From: Jiella mangrovi
GTDB taxonomy: Bacteria > Pseudomonadota > Alphaproteobacteria > Rhizobiales > Rhizobiaceae
Assembly: GCF_017815135.1 (NCBI RefSeq)
Contig: NZ_JAGJCF010000010.1
Span: forward strand, 111,716 to 175,715
Length of the DNA: 64,000 bases
Direction of reading: 5' to 3'
The position numbers were made by a program, and so were the translations under genes. The notes under the pieces were generated by a model. The model searched no databases and was not told where the DNA came from. It saw only the letters and a program-made list of their open reading frames with translations. This document shows, one piece after another, positions 1-12,776 of this stretch. The first letter of the stretch is position 1; each line of letters starts with the position of its first letter.

Positions 1-213
1 TGCAGGCAGGAGCTCCGCAAGCGGCATGCCGAGAAGGTCGTCCGGCCCCTGGCCGAAGACATCCTCCACATTCGCCGAGACGTGCTGGATGATCCAGTCC
101 ATCGACATCGCGACGAGATAGCCGAAGCGCTGGACCCGGCCGAGCATATGAATGGGTTCACGGTCGCAATTGGAAAGATCAACCTCGGGAGAGGACGTCT
201 CGCGGAAATTCAT
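1..213 (-). CDS. bphP: Bacteriophytochrome, N-terminal part (runs off the window)
   Basis: Only the first 71 codons are inside the window; the gene continues to the left. The translation starts MNFRETSSPEVDLSNCDREP and carries the bacteriophytochrome N-terminal PAS signature CDREPIH. Cys16 sits where bacteriophytochromes covalently bind biliverdin. In this family the protein is a red/far-red sensor, normally PAS-GAF-PHY followed by a histidine kinase, but the output domain cannot be seen here. The ATG overlaps the stop of the upstream heme oxygenase gene by four bases (ATGA), so the two are almost surely co-translated and the enzyme supplies the chromophore. Assignment as a phytochrome is firm; the output type is unknown. 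Confidence 0.85.
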   Translation of the reverse strand, partial: MNFRETSSPEVDLSNCDREPIHMLGRVQRFGYLVAMSMDWIIQHVSANVEDVFGQGPDDLLGMPLAELLPA

Positions 214-893
214 CGCGACGATTCCTTTTTGTCCCGGGTTGCGACGACATGATCGAGAGAACGCTCGAACAGAGCGAATGTTGCGATGGCTGCGTTCACG
301 GCCCGCCCGCGGGGGCCGTCTTCGTCTTCGACCTGCGAGGCGAGAGCTGCGAAGATCGGCATCGGCCCCGGCCTGTCCGCCGGTGCCCTGTCGGTGGGCT
401 CGAACGCGCTTGCAAGAAACACGGCGGAAATTCCGGTCTCCGGCGCCAGCAGACCCGCCTTCACGAGACGGCGATGGATGACCTTGGCGCCGAGCTTCGA
501 GCCCTCGAGAACATAGGCGAGACCGGCGGCCTCCGGCGTCTGGTAGGACGGCAGATCAAAGCCAAGTTGGCCGTCGCAATCGATCCCCATCGACCGGGCA
601 TCGTTTTCGAGACGATCGAGGCCGGCTTTCGTCATCGCCGCCACGGGCCCGGTTTCGCCATGCGACCGAGAGCTGACGAAGCGCGACAGCGCCCGATAGG
701 CGACGAGGTTCATCAGGATGAAGCGATGGTGATCGTCTGCCGTCGGGGCAGAGGCAACCGCCCCCAATCTGCCGTCGAGCCGTGCATGGCCGTCTGCCGT
801 GCGGGCGCGCAAAAACGTCCGGAGGTCATCTGATCCGATGGTCCTGCGAATTCTGGGCATGTCTGTGACGGTGAGAGCGGCAAACTCGTTCAT
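210..893 (-). CDS. bphO: Biliverdin-producing heme oxygenase
   Basis: A 227-residue bacterial heme oxygenase that would open heme to biliverdin, CO and iron in the cytoplasm. His36 in the segment TADGHARLD fits the proximal heme ligand, and GLAYVLEGSKLGAKVI (residues 124-139) is the conserved distal-helix glycine-rich segment of the BphO/HemO type. Length matches the family. It is directly upstream of, and overlaps by four bases, a bacteriophytochrome gene, which is the usual bphO-bphP pairing and points to chromophore supply as its main job, not iron scavenging. The start at 893 is the first Met; an internal Met12 (base 860) is possible but has no better ribosome binding site. Confidence 0.9.
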   Translation of the reverse strand: MNEFAALTVTDMPRIRRTIGSDDLRTFLRARTADGHARLDGRLGAVASAPTADDHHRFILMNLVAYRALSRFVSSRSHGETGPVAAMTKAGLDRLENDARSMGIDCDGQLGFDLPSYQTPEAAGLAYVLEGSKLGAKVIHRRLVKAGLLAPETGISAVFLASAFEPTDRAPADRPGPMPIFAALASQVEDEDGPRGRAVNAAIATFALFERSLDHVVATRDKKESSR

Positions 894-1251
894 CGAAATC
901 CGAATTGTGTTTCTTTTTATGCCCTTGCAAGGCCCTGCGCGTTTTCGTGCGAAGGTCAGTCTGAAAGCGTGTGGCGACTTGTCCTTGAAATCTCTGAACG
1001 ATCGCCACCTTTGCGAGGGATCAATTTTATTTTTGGCCGTAGTCTCGACGAAGGTGTAGCACTGGCGCCGGAAAATTCCGAACGGCGACGATCAAAAGGT
1101 AGTCCGTAAACCGGATTCGGTAAGTCGTGTGAGCACAAAATCGGCGATCTCAAGCACAAATGATCCTTAGCCGGCAAATTTTGAGGGTTCATCGCGCCCT
1201 GTCCGGCCATCTTTAGCGTGTATCGTCAAAAATCTGAAACCATTACTGGCA
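894..1251. other. Intergenic region between bphO and puuB
   Basis: These 358 bases hold no convincing gene. The part from about 894 to 1050 is relatively AT-rich and should carry the bphO promoter, but I see no clean -35/-10 pair. The side next to the puuB stop has no obvious hairpin terminator. Confidence 0.5.
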
Positions 1252-2538
1252 CTATAATCTATCCCGTAAAGAAAACCAGGTCATGGCTAGGAACAGAAGC
1301 GGCGCCCGCAGCCGTCGTCCGCCGGGAAAGGCGGGAATATCGAGCGCCTCGAATTCCGACAGCCGATCGCGATTGCCGGCGACGCGCTCGGCGTAGAGCC
1401 TGCCGGCAAAGTTCGCCAGCATCACGCCATGGCCGGAAAACCCGCCGATCGTCGTCACGCCCGGCGACAGCGTGCGCACGAAGGGCAGCCGTTGCATGGT
1501 GATGCCGACGGAGCCGCCCCAGGCATGGGTAATGCGAACGCTCTTGAGATGCGGGTAAACGTCGGCGATCTGCTTGCGGATGTGGCGGGTAATGTCTCCC
1601 GCCTCGGATGTGTAGGCTTCGCGGCCGCCGAAGAGGAGGCGGTTGTCGATGCTCTTGCGAAAGTAACGCACGACGAAGCGCGAATCGTCGCAAGCCTCGT
1701 TCCCCGGCAGGACGCCGTCGGCTTCCGACAGGGGCTCGGTCGCGCCGATGAAGGAGTTGATCGGCATGACATGGGCGTCGATCGTCCTGTCGAGCTTGGG
1801 ACCATAGGCGTTGACGGCATAGAGCACGCGCTCGGCCGATATCTCGCCCGCTCCCGTCACCGCGACGATCCGCCCGTCGACGCGCCGGGTCGAGAGGATC
1901 CTGGTGTCTTCGAAAAGCGTCGCGCCGCTCGCCGCGGCCACCCTGGCCAGGCCGACGATGAGCTTCAGCGGATTGACATGGCCGGTGCCGGTGTCGCGGA
2001 TGCCGCCGAAATAGCGCGTCGAGCCGAGCCGTTCGGCCGTCTCGTCGGCGTCCATGTAGCTGACGCTGTCATAGTCGTAGCGGCTTTTGAGGACGTCGAC
2101 CTGACCGTGATAGTCCGGCAGATACTTGCGCTTGTGGGCGACGGAGAGCTGACCCATCCTGAGATCGGCGTCGATGTCGTTGGCGGCGATGAATTCGAAG
2201 AGATGGGCTTTCGCCTCCTCGGCGAGATCGAACAGCGCCTTGGAGCGCTCGAAGCCGTAGAGTGCCTCGACCTCGCCCGGCCAGATACGCTGGCCGGTGC
2301 CCATCTGGCCGCCATTCCTGCCCGAGGCACCGTCGCCGAAGCGGTGCGCCTCGACCAGCGTCACGTCGACGCCGCTGCGCGCCAGATGGATCGCCGCCGA
2401 AAGCCCGGTAAAGCCGCCGCCGACGACGAGGACGTCGGTCTTGATGGAGCCTTCGAGGCTCTGAAAGCGCGGTCTTTCGACCGTATCCTGATAGTAGGAC
2501 CGGCCGGCTGCGATCGGCGAAAGGTAAGTGTCGCTCAT
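1252..2538 (-). CDS. puuB: Gamma-glutamylputrescine oxidase (DAO-type FAD oxidoreductase)
   Basis: A 428-residue FAD protein of the D-amino-acid-oxidase fold. The dinucleotide-binding motif VLVVGGGFTGLSAAIH lies near residues 35-50, followed by the FAD-contacting GASGRNGGQ typical of the PuuB/OrdL group, and the C-terminal GGFSGHGV segment closes the FAD site. PuuB oxidises gamma-glutamylputrescine to gamma-glutamyl-gamma-aminobutyraldehyde. The gene starts one base after the stop of a PuuA-like glutamine synthetase, so both steps of the glutamylated putrescine pathway are coupled. PuuC and PuuD are not in the window. An oxidase for another glutamylated amine remains possible, since OrdL-type enzymes vary in substrate. 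Confidence 0.82.
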   Translation of the reverse strand: MSDTYLSPIAAGRSYYQDTVERPRFQSLEGSIKTDVLVVGGGFTGLSAAIHLARSGVDVTLVEAHRFGDGASGRNGGQMGTGQRIWPGEVEALYGFERSKALFDLAEEAKAHLFEFIAANDIDADLRMGQLSVAHKRKYLPDYHGQVDVLKSRYDYDSVSYMDADETAERLGSTRYFGGIRDTGTGHVNPLKLIVGLARVAAASGATLFEDTRILSTRRVDGRIVAVTGAGEISAERVLYAVNAYGPKLDRTIDAHVMPINSFIGATEPLSEADGVLPGNEACDDSRFVVRYFRKSIDNRLLFGGREAYTSEAGDITRHIRKQIADVYPHLKSVRITHAWGGSVGITMQRLPFVRTLSPGVTTIGGFSGHGVMLANFAGRLYAERVAGNRDRLSEFEALDIPAFPGGRRLRAPLLFLAMTWFSLRDRL

Positions 2539-2539
2539 G

Positions 2540-3970
2540 TCAGACCTGTAAGAGCAGGAATTCGCGCTCCCAGGGGCTGATCACCTGCATGAAGGTCTCG
2601 TGCTCGCCGCGCTTGACGCCGGCATAGGTGCCGACGAATTCGCGGCTGAAAACCTCCTTGAAATGCTCCTCCGCCTCGAAGGCGGCGACCGCCTCGAGAA
2701 GGCCCCGCGGCAGTTCGATCTCGCCGTCCTCGTTCACCGTGCGATCGGTCGGATCGTCGGGCGCGACATGGCCGACCATGCCGAGATAGCCGGCGGCGAG
2801 CGAGGCCGCAATGGCGAGATAGGGGTTGGCGTCGGAGGAGGGCAGGCGGTTCTCGACGCGCCGGCCGGCGGGATCGGAATTGGGCACGCGAAATGCCGTG
2901 GTGCGATTGTCGAAGCCCCAGGCGGTGTTGGTCGGCGCGCCCATGCCATAGGTCAGGCGGCGATAGGAATTGACGTAGGGCGCCATCATCAAAATGGCTT
3001 TCGGCACGTAGTTCTGCATGCCGCCGAGGAAGTGATAGAACTGTTCGGAGGCCGTGCCGTCCTCGTTGGAAAAGACGTTCCTGCCCGTTCTCGCATCGAC
3101 CACCGATTGATGGATGTGCATGGCCGAGCCCGGCTGGCCCTGGATGGGCTTGGCCATGAAGGTCGCGTAGATGTCCTGGCCGAGCGCCGCCTCGCGGATC
3201 GTGCGCTTGAACATGAAGACCTGATCGGCGAGCTCCAGCGGATTGCCGTGGCGCAGGTTGATCTCGAGCTGGGCCGCGCCCTCCTCGTGGATCAGCGTGT
3301 CGATCTCCAGCCCCTGCGCGTCGGAAAAGTCGTAGATGTCGTCGATCAGCTCGTCGAACTCGTTGACCCCGCCGATCGAATAGGACTGGCCGGACTGGAT
3401 CTGCCGGCCGGAGCGGCCGATCGGCGGCACCAGCGGATAGTCCGGATCGACGTTCTTGGAGACGAGATAGAACTCGATCTCCGGCGCGACGACCGGCTTC
3501 CAGCCCCTGTTCTCGTAAAGGTCGAGGACCCGCTTGAGGACGTTGCGCGGCGTGTAGCCGACGGCCGCGCCCGACTGATCGACGAGATCGCAGATCACCT
3601 GCGCCGTCGGATCGTTCTCCCAGGGGACCAGCGACAGGGTCGACAGGTCCGGCACGAGCTTCAGATCGCCGTCATTGGGCGAATAGCGGAAGTCGCCGCT
3701 CTCTTCCGGGTATTCGCCCGAGATGGTGTGCATGAAGAGGGCCGAGGGCAGCGCCAGCGAGGTGTTGCCGGTGAACTTCTTGGCCGGCATCATCTTGCCG
3801 CGGGCAACGCCCGCGAGATCGGGGGTGATGCATTCGAGGTCGTCGATGCCCCTCAGCTGCAGCCATTCGCGCGCTTCTTCCATTGAGCGCACGCCGCGCC
3901 TCGATTCCAGAAAGGCGCGGGTCTCTTCGGGCGATAGCTTCAGATGCGCGAGGTCTCGCTTGACCGGCAT
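2540..3970 (-). CDS. puuA: Glutamine synthetase family protein, gamma-glutamylputrescine synthetase type
   Basis: A 476-residue glutamine-synthetase-fold ligase. Conserved catalytic segments include EIEFYLV, EGAAQLEINL, the ATP/metal-binding AMHIHQSV and the C-terminal ENRLPSSDANPYLA. In the PuuA group the enzyme joins glutamate to putrescine using ATP. I place the start at 3970 (MPVKRDLAHL) because AAGGG lies seven bases upstream and the length then matches PuuA (about 470); an upstream Met at 4078 would add a low-complexity basic tail. The next gene, puuB, starts one base past the stop, which supports polyamine use over general glutamine synthesis. A different amine substrate cannot be excluded from sequence alone. 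Confidence 0.82.
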   Translation of the reverse strand: MPVKRDLAHLKLSPEETRAFLESRRGVRSMEEAREWLQLRGIDDLECITPDLAGVARGKMMPAKKFTGNTSLALPSALFMHTISGEYPEESGDFRYSPNDGDLKLVPDLSTLSLVPWENDPTAQVICDLVDQSGAAVGYTPRNVLKRVLDLYENRGWKPVVAPEIEFYLVSKNVDPDYPLVPPIGRSGRQIQSGQSYSIGGVNEFDELIDDIYDFSDAQGLEIDTLIHEEGAAQLEINLRHGNPLELADQVFMFKRTIREAALGQDIYATFMAKPIQGQPGSAMHIHQSVVDARTGRNVFSNEDGTASEQFYHFLGGMQNYVPKAILMMAPYVNSYRRLTYGMGAPTNTAWGFDNRTTAFRVPNSDPAGRRVENRLPSSDANPYLAIAASLAAGYLGMVGHVAPDDPTDRTVNEDGEIELPRGLLEAVAAFEAEEHFKEVFSREFVGTYAGVKRGEHETFMQVISPWEREFLLLQV

Positions 3971-4256
3971 CGGCGCGCCCTTGATGGGGCTCGCCTCGTT
4001 GCCGCCGGATCGGCGCCGCGAATCGATACGCTCCGGCGTCTTCGGGCGCGAGGAGGTCGGATTTTTCGGTGTGGACATGAATGCCTGTCTGGAGAGCCTG
4101 TTGCGGGCTTGGCGCCAAGGATACAGGCTCGGCAGGGGCGAGGGAAGGGCGGGGCAGCGTACCTTCGTCGCATGACGCCTCAACGGGGACGCCAGCTCGT
4201 GAAACGCGCCGATTGATGTCAGTCGCAGCGACGAAAATTCGGTCTATACGTCTGCC

Positions 4257-4528
4257 ATGACGGAGCGCTACGATCCGACGAAGGATGCCACCAACCGGTT
4301 GCGGCACGGCGTTCCTTTGTTGTTCGGCGATCGGGTTTTCGACGATGCCTTTCACCTTGTGATCCCTCCATTCGCCCGATCGATGGAGAAGAGCGCTTCA
4401 AGGCGATCGGGATTGTCGATGCAAAGTGCTATACGGCGGTCTTCACCTGGCGTGGCGAGACGAGGCGCTACATTTCAGTTCGAAGGAGCAACAAAGGTGA
4501 AGAAAGATCCTATCGCGCTGAAGCATGA
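4257..4528 (+). pseudogene. brnT: BrnT-family toxin, frameshifted
   Basis: The BrnT ribonuclease toxin is readable in two frames. Frame one from ATG 4257 gives MTERYDPTKDATNRLRHGVP through DDAFHLVIP, the usual BrnT N-terminus. At about 4368-4370 one base is missing, and the rest continues in another frame as IRPIDGEERFKAIG, then YTAVFTWRGETRRYISVRRS and ends YRAEA at the TGA 4526-4528. Both halves together are about the length of BrnT (90 residues) and keep the RRYISVRRS active-site strand. As written the gene cannot make an intact toxin; the shift lies in CCCTCCATTC, so a sequencing error is possible but not indicated. The antitoxin gene overlaps its 3' end. Confidence 0.75.
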
Positions 4529-4775
4529 TCCGAGCGACGCGGAAGACTTCGACGTGTCGGCGGAGGGGCTCGAAAGGGCGCAGCGCTCCCGATTGATCAG
4601 GACGGCTCGCACGGCCCTTGGCATCTCTCAGGCGGAATTCGCCGAGAGGTTCCACGTTCCGCTGGGCACATTGCAAGATTGGGAGCATGCGAGGGTCACC
4701 GCTCCAGACTACGCAGTGGCTTACGTGAGGGTCATTATCCGGGATCCGGATTTCGTGGCCGCAACGGTCGCCTGA
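4497..4775 (+). CDS. HTH antitoxin of the broken BrnT/BrnA-type module
   Basis: A 92-residue protein starting with GTG at 4497, preceded by AAGGAG at 4482-4487. The C-terminal two thirds is a Cro/XRE-like helix-turn-helix: ALGISQAEFAERFHVPLGTL followed by QDWEHARVTAPDYA, as in DNA-binding antitoxins that follow brnT in alphaproteobacteria. It overlaps the toxin reading frame by 32 bases. Such antitoxins bind the toxin and repress the shared promoter. Here the toxin is frameshifted while the antitoxin is intact, an orphan-antitoxin state. The first-frame toxin fragment runs on in frame into this gene, so a longer fused 172-residue product from 4257 is formally open, but the GTG start with its strong ribosome binding site is the likely one. 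Confidence 0.75.
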   Translation: MKKDPIALKHDPSDAEDFDVSAEGLERAQRSRLIRTARTALGISQAEFAERFHVPLGTLQDWEHARVTAPDYAVAYVRVIIRDPDFVAATVA

Positions 4776-4800
4776 GAGAAAGGCTTGCGCCCCGCCCGCA

Positions 4801-5850
4801 TCAGCGCAGGAAGCTGGCGAAACGCTCGACGTCGGCTTCTTCGGTCGACCAGCTGGTGACGAGGCGCACCAGCGTCTCGTCCTCGGACGTCAGGTCCGGC
4901 ATCGAATGGGGCGGGTTCCACTCGTAGAACACCGCGCCCTCAGCCCGCAGCCGGGTATCGAGATCCCTCGGCAGGATGGCGAAAACCTCGTTGCTGTGGG
5001 TCGGCCAGGCCTCCCGCGCTGAATTCGAGGCGGCGAGCGCCTCGCGCAGCCGGTTTGCCATGCGGTTGGAATGGCCGGCCATGTCGAGCCACAGCCCGCC
5101 CTCGAAATAGGCCATGAACTGGGCGGCGACGAAGCGCGTCTTGGAGAAGAGCTGGGCGCCGCGCTTGCGGATATAGGGGAACTGCGAGGCCTTGTCCGGG
5201 TCGAAGACGACGATCGCCTCGGCGCACCAGCAGCCGTTCTTGGTGGCGCCGAAGGAGAGGATGTCGACGCCGCGCTTCCAGGTCATTTCGGCCGGCGAAA
5301 GCCCGCTCGCCATCAGGCCGTTGGCGAAGCGCGCGCCGTCCATGTGCAGCGTCAGGCCGCGGTCATGGGCGATCGTCGCGATCGTCTCGATCTCGTCGGC
5401 GGTATAGAGCGTGCCGGCCTCGCCCGGCTGCGAGATCGAGACCGCCATGGGCTGGCCGGCATGGACGAAGTCCGGCTTGAAGCGCGCGATCTCGCGCTTC
5501 AGGTTCGCCGCGTCGATCAGCCCGTTCGGCCCGTCGACGGGCGCCATGCGCGCGCCATGGGTGAAGAATTCCGGCGCGCCGCATTCGTCCTCGACGATAT
5601 GCGCCTCGCGGTGGCAAAGGACGACGCCGCCCGGCCGGTTGACCGAGGCAAGCGCGAGGGAATTCGCCGCCGTGCCGGTGCCGACGAAGAAGACGGCGAC
5701 CTCGCGCTCGAAGATCTCGTCGAAGCGCTTCTCGACCGCCTTGTCGAGATCGCTGGAACCATAGGCGCTCGCCATGCCCTCGCTGTGGCGGGCAAGGGCG
5801 GCGTTGACGGCGGGATGGGCGCCGGACCAGTTGTCGGAAGCAAAGATCAT
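4801..5850 (-). CDS. ltaE: Low-specificity L-threonine aldolase
   Basis: A 349-residue fold-type I PLP enzyme. It starts MIFASDNWSGAHPAVNAAL, has the FFVGTGTAANSLAL cofactor-phosphate segment near residues 54-67, HMDGARFANG with Asp171 for the pyridine nitrogen, and SFGATKNG with Lys204 as the expected Schiff-base lysine. The family splits L-threonine or L-allo-threonine to glycine and acetaldehyde. I chose the start at 5850 because the family begins at this point and the in-frame extension upstream is basic, unstructured sequence. It is a single gene, 25 bases from the BrnA-like antitoxin and divergent from the BA14K gene, so no operon partner is evident. Confidence 0.88.
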   Translation of the reverse strand: MIFASDNWSGAHPAVNAALARHSEGMASAYGSSDLDKAVEKRFDEIFEREVAVFFVGTGTAANSLALASVNRPGGVVLCHREAHIVEDECGAPEFFTHGARMAPVDGPNGLIDAANLKREIARFKPDFVHAGQPMAVSISQPGEAGTLYTADEIETIATIAHDRGLTLHMDGARFANGLMASGLSPAEMTWKRGVDILSFGATKNGCWCAEAIVVFDPDKASQFPYIRKRGAQLFSKTRFVAAQFMAYFEGGLWLDMAGHSNRMANRLREALAASNSAREAWPTHSNEVFAILPRDLDTRLRAEGAVFYEWNPPHSMPDLTSEDETLVRLVTSWSTEEADVERFASFLR

Positions 5851-6109
5851 GGGCGGTTGCCTATACCGCAGTGCGGCTGGAGGCAAGCCGGCCGTTCGGT
5901 GCGGCCGACGCGCCCGCGCCTGTCCATGCGACGACACTTGCGGCGAAGGCGCGCTTTCCCGTGGCAGGGCAGGGCTCGGCACGGCTGAATGTGGACGCGA
6001 ATTAATTCTGCCGACAGCAACCGGCCGATCGGGATGCTCGTTTTCTTGAAACGACTTGCAGACGTATTGGCATGGTCCGGTGTCGCAGTCGTGTCGATAG
6101 GAGGTTCGC

Positions 6110-6499
6110 ATGAAAAAGTTGCTTATCGCAGTGTCTGCCGCGGCGATTGCTTTCGGCGCGGCGGGTATCGGAACAGCGGAAGCGGCGCCGATGCCGATCT
6201 GGCACCATCACGGGGACCGGCATCCCCACGGCCCGCCACCTCCCCATGGCTGGCACCACCATCATGGAGGCTACGCCATAGGCGCAGGGGTGGCGGGGCT
6301 AGCAGCCGGTGCCATCATCGGCTCGGAACTGGCCAGCGCTCCGCGATACTATCCCGCGCCCGTCTATCCGGCTCCCGTCTACCCAGTGGCCTATGACTGG
6401 CACAGGCATGTCGCCTATTGCGAGGCCCATCATCGCTACTACGACCCGCGATCCAACACCTATATCGGCGTCGATGGCCGGACATATGTGTGCCGGTGA
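6110..6499 (+). CDS. BA14K-family secreted protein, histidine-rich
   Basis: A 129-residue exported protein. A Sec signal peptide covers residues 1-25 (MKKLLIAVSAAAIAFGAAG then AEA cleavage). It is followed by a His/Pro/Gly-rich stretch, a hydrophobic glycine-alanine helix (YAIGAGVAGLAAGAIIG), tyrosine/proline repeats (YPAPVYPAPVYP) and the C-terminal BA14K motif HVAYCEAHHRYYDPRSNTYI ending GRTYVCR with two cysteines. BA14K is an immunoreactive, lectin-like surface protein first described in Brucella and common in Hyphomicrobiales. The role here is unknown; the histidine clusters could bind metal (inference). A good ribosome binding site (TAGGAGG) precedes the ATG by five bases. Confidence 0.85.
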   Translation: MKKLLIAVSAAAIAFGAAGIGTAEAAPMPIWHHHGDRHPHGPPPPHGWHHHHGGYAIGAGVAGLAAGAIIGSELASAPRYYPAPVYPAPVYPVAYDWHRHVAYCEAHHRYYDPRSNTYIGVDGRTYVCR

Positions 6500-7175
6500 T
6501 CGCAGCCAAAGATGCTCTCGCGACGAAGGCAGCCGGCAGGCACCCGGCCGCCTCTGATTCAAGGCCCGATGCAGGCTTGAGTTACAGAACGGCCGTCGAT
6601 CCTCAGACAAGTGGTCGGCGGCCACGCTCGCACCGTCCTGCGCGATCATTCCAGCCTTGCCGTCCTTCATCGTCCCGTGATCCATCGGCGCGGGCCGTCG
6701 TCTGTTCGTCGGCTTGGCGCGCAGCCATGACGTGTACGTGAAGACGCTGCGAGGCAGCCGAATAAGATGACGTCTGCGCTCGGCGGTTCGTCTCCCCTCG
6801 CTGCTGCGAGCGACAGGCAACGCAGACGAATTGGCGCGGCTGCGATCGCGTCGCGGCACTTCGCGTACCGAAAGACCATCTGTCACCGGTGACAAGGCCC
6901 GCCTTGTCGCGGCCGCCGACTTCTGCCATATTGCCTCGGATAGGACAGGGGTGCTGCCATAAATGCGGCCCTGCACGTAAGAAAGCTCGAGGCTCAGCGC
7001 GCTCCGGCGCGACGTGGTTCTATCCTGACAGAGCCGGGCATGGCAAAAGGCCAACCCGTAGACAATTTTGATCCGGCATTTCCGGCTCGCGGCGAAATCG
7101 CCAAGAGGCGGGGATCGCGGCGGGTCCATTTCGCGCGGCCGCATCAAGGCCCCGCACCGATGGGGAGACGAAACG
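6500..7175 (+). other. Long leader/intergenic region upstream of gltB
   Basis: About 676 bases without a supported gene. Short open frames here lack coding character on both strands. The region must contain the gltB promoter and a leader; I see no riboswitch-like structure or clear sigma-54 (GG-N10-GC) element. The frame that joins gltB from base 7068 is an in-frame extension without family similarity. Confidence 0.45.
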
Positions 7176-11888
<4,713 letters not shown>

Positions 11889-11892
11889 TGGA

Positions 11893-11917
11893 GAACCGGC
11901 GCTCGGGCCGGTTCCTT
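11893..11917 (+). terminator. Hairpin after gltB
   Basis: Eight-base arms GAACCGGC and GCCGGTTC (11893-11900, 11907-11914) around a six-base loop, starting four bases after the gltB stop and followed by CTT. The T tract is weak, so termination is likely but not certain. A second GC-rich hairpin (arms TGACGGGC and GCCCGTCA at 11963-11970 and 11989-11996) follows. Confidence 0.6.
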
Positions 11918-12251
11918 CCCGAGGCCAAAGGGCCCAAGAGCCAACGGGCCTCGAGTGGCCGGTGACGGGCGGGCGGGCCGACCGCCCGGCCCGTCAGGCT
12001 CTTGCGCGATCCGTTGCGGTCATCCCCCGCAAATGGTCCGGCCTTCACGAAAAGCGCCCGGCGAGGATAAAACCACCGCCCGGCTCCGCTTTTGGCTTGT
12101 CACGGGAAAGGTCCCTTTGATAAGAGACCGCTGCGTCGGCAACACGACCGCGTTCCGGCGCAGTGGTTCGTATGGCTTTTTCAGCCTTGCGGACGGCTCT
12201 CTCGACGACGCGTCCGCCCGGCTTCGGCGGCGCCCCCGTCGTGCCCCTTCA

Positions 12252-12341
12252 GGAGAGGTGGCAGAGTGGTCGAATGCACCGCACTCGAAATGCGGCATAC
12301 GTGCAAGCGTATCGGGGGTTCGAATCCCCCCCTCTCCGCCA
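12252..12341 (+). tRNA. tRNA-Ser(CGA)
   Basis: Ninety bases with encoded CCA. The acceptor arm GGAGAGG (12252-12258) pairs with CCTCTCC (12331-12337), discriminator G, then CCA. The anticodon loop CTCGAAA lies between CCGCA and TGCGG, giving anticodon CGA, which reads UCG. A long variable arm (CATACGTGCAAGCGTAT region) is typical of class II serine tRNAs, and GGTTCGAATCC forms the T arm. Confidence 0.97.
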
Positions 12342-12776
12342 TCTGCCTTTAACAACCGGTTTTGAGCACATCATCGCGTCTGTGCCCGTAAATTAGTTTA
12401 AATGGTTTTGGTGCATGTCCAATATTGTGGCGGACCTTTTTGACGCATTATCGCCGGGTTGGCGCGTCCGATGGCACGCCATTGCGCTTGCGTCTCGACC
12501 TTCGTCGAAAAGACGGACAACCAGCCGGGCGAGATCCGTGCGGCTGGGTGCGAGGCGATGGTCCGGCGGCGGAAGGATTTGAGCGTCGCCGGCTAGTGGA
12601 CCCTCGATGGTCGGAATGATCCCGCCGCGCAAATGCGCTGCCGCCGCCGAGGGCCAGGGTCGCACGCATGCAACAGTCATCCGATACGCTGCATGTCGCG
12701 GTAAAATATGACTCGTCTTATCATGATTAAATCGCTAGCAGATGGCCGTCATGTGTCTTTGCGTTGCAGGTCTTCG
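12342..12776. other. Intergenic region between tRNA-Ser and fhuA, with an operator-like inverted repeat
   Basis: No gene is supported in these 435 bases. Just ahead of the siderophore receptor the sequence turns AT-rich and contains ATGA-N9-TCAT at 12708-12724, an inverted repeat placed where an iron regulator of fhuA could bind. It resembles but does not match the spacing I remember for the RirA IRO box (TGA-N10-TCA), so the regulator is unnamed. Confidence 0.4.

Noticed and set aside
12708..12724. Naming the inverted repeat before fhuA as a RirA box
   Set aside because: The spacer is nine bases where the motif I know needs ten, so I list it only as an operator-like repeat.
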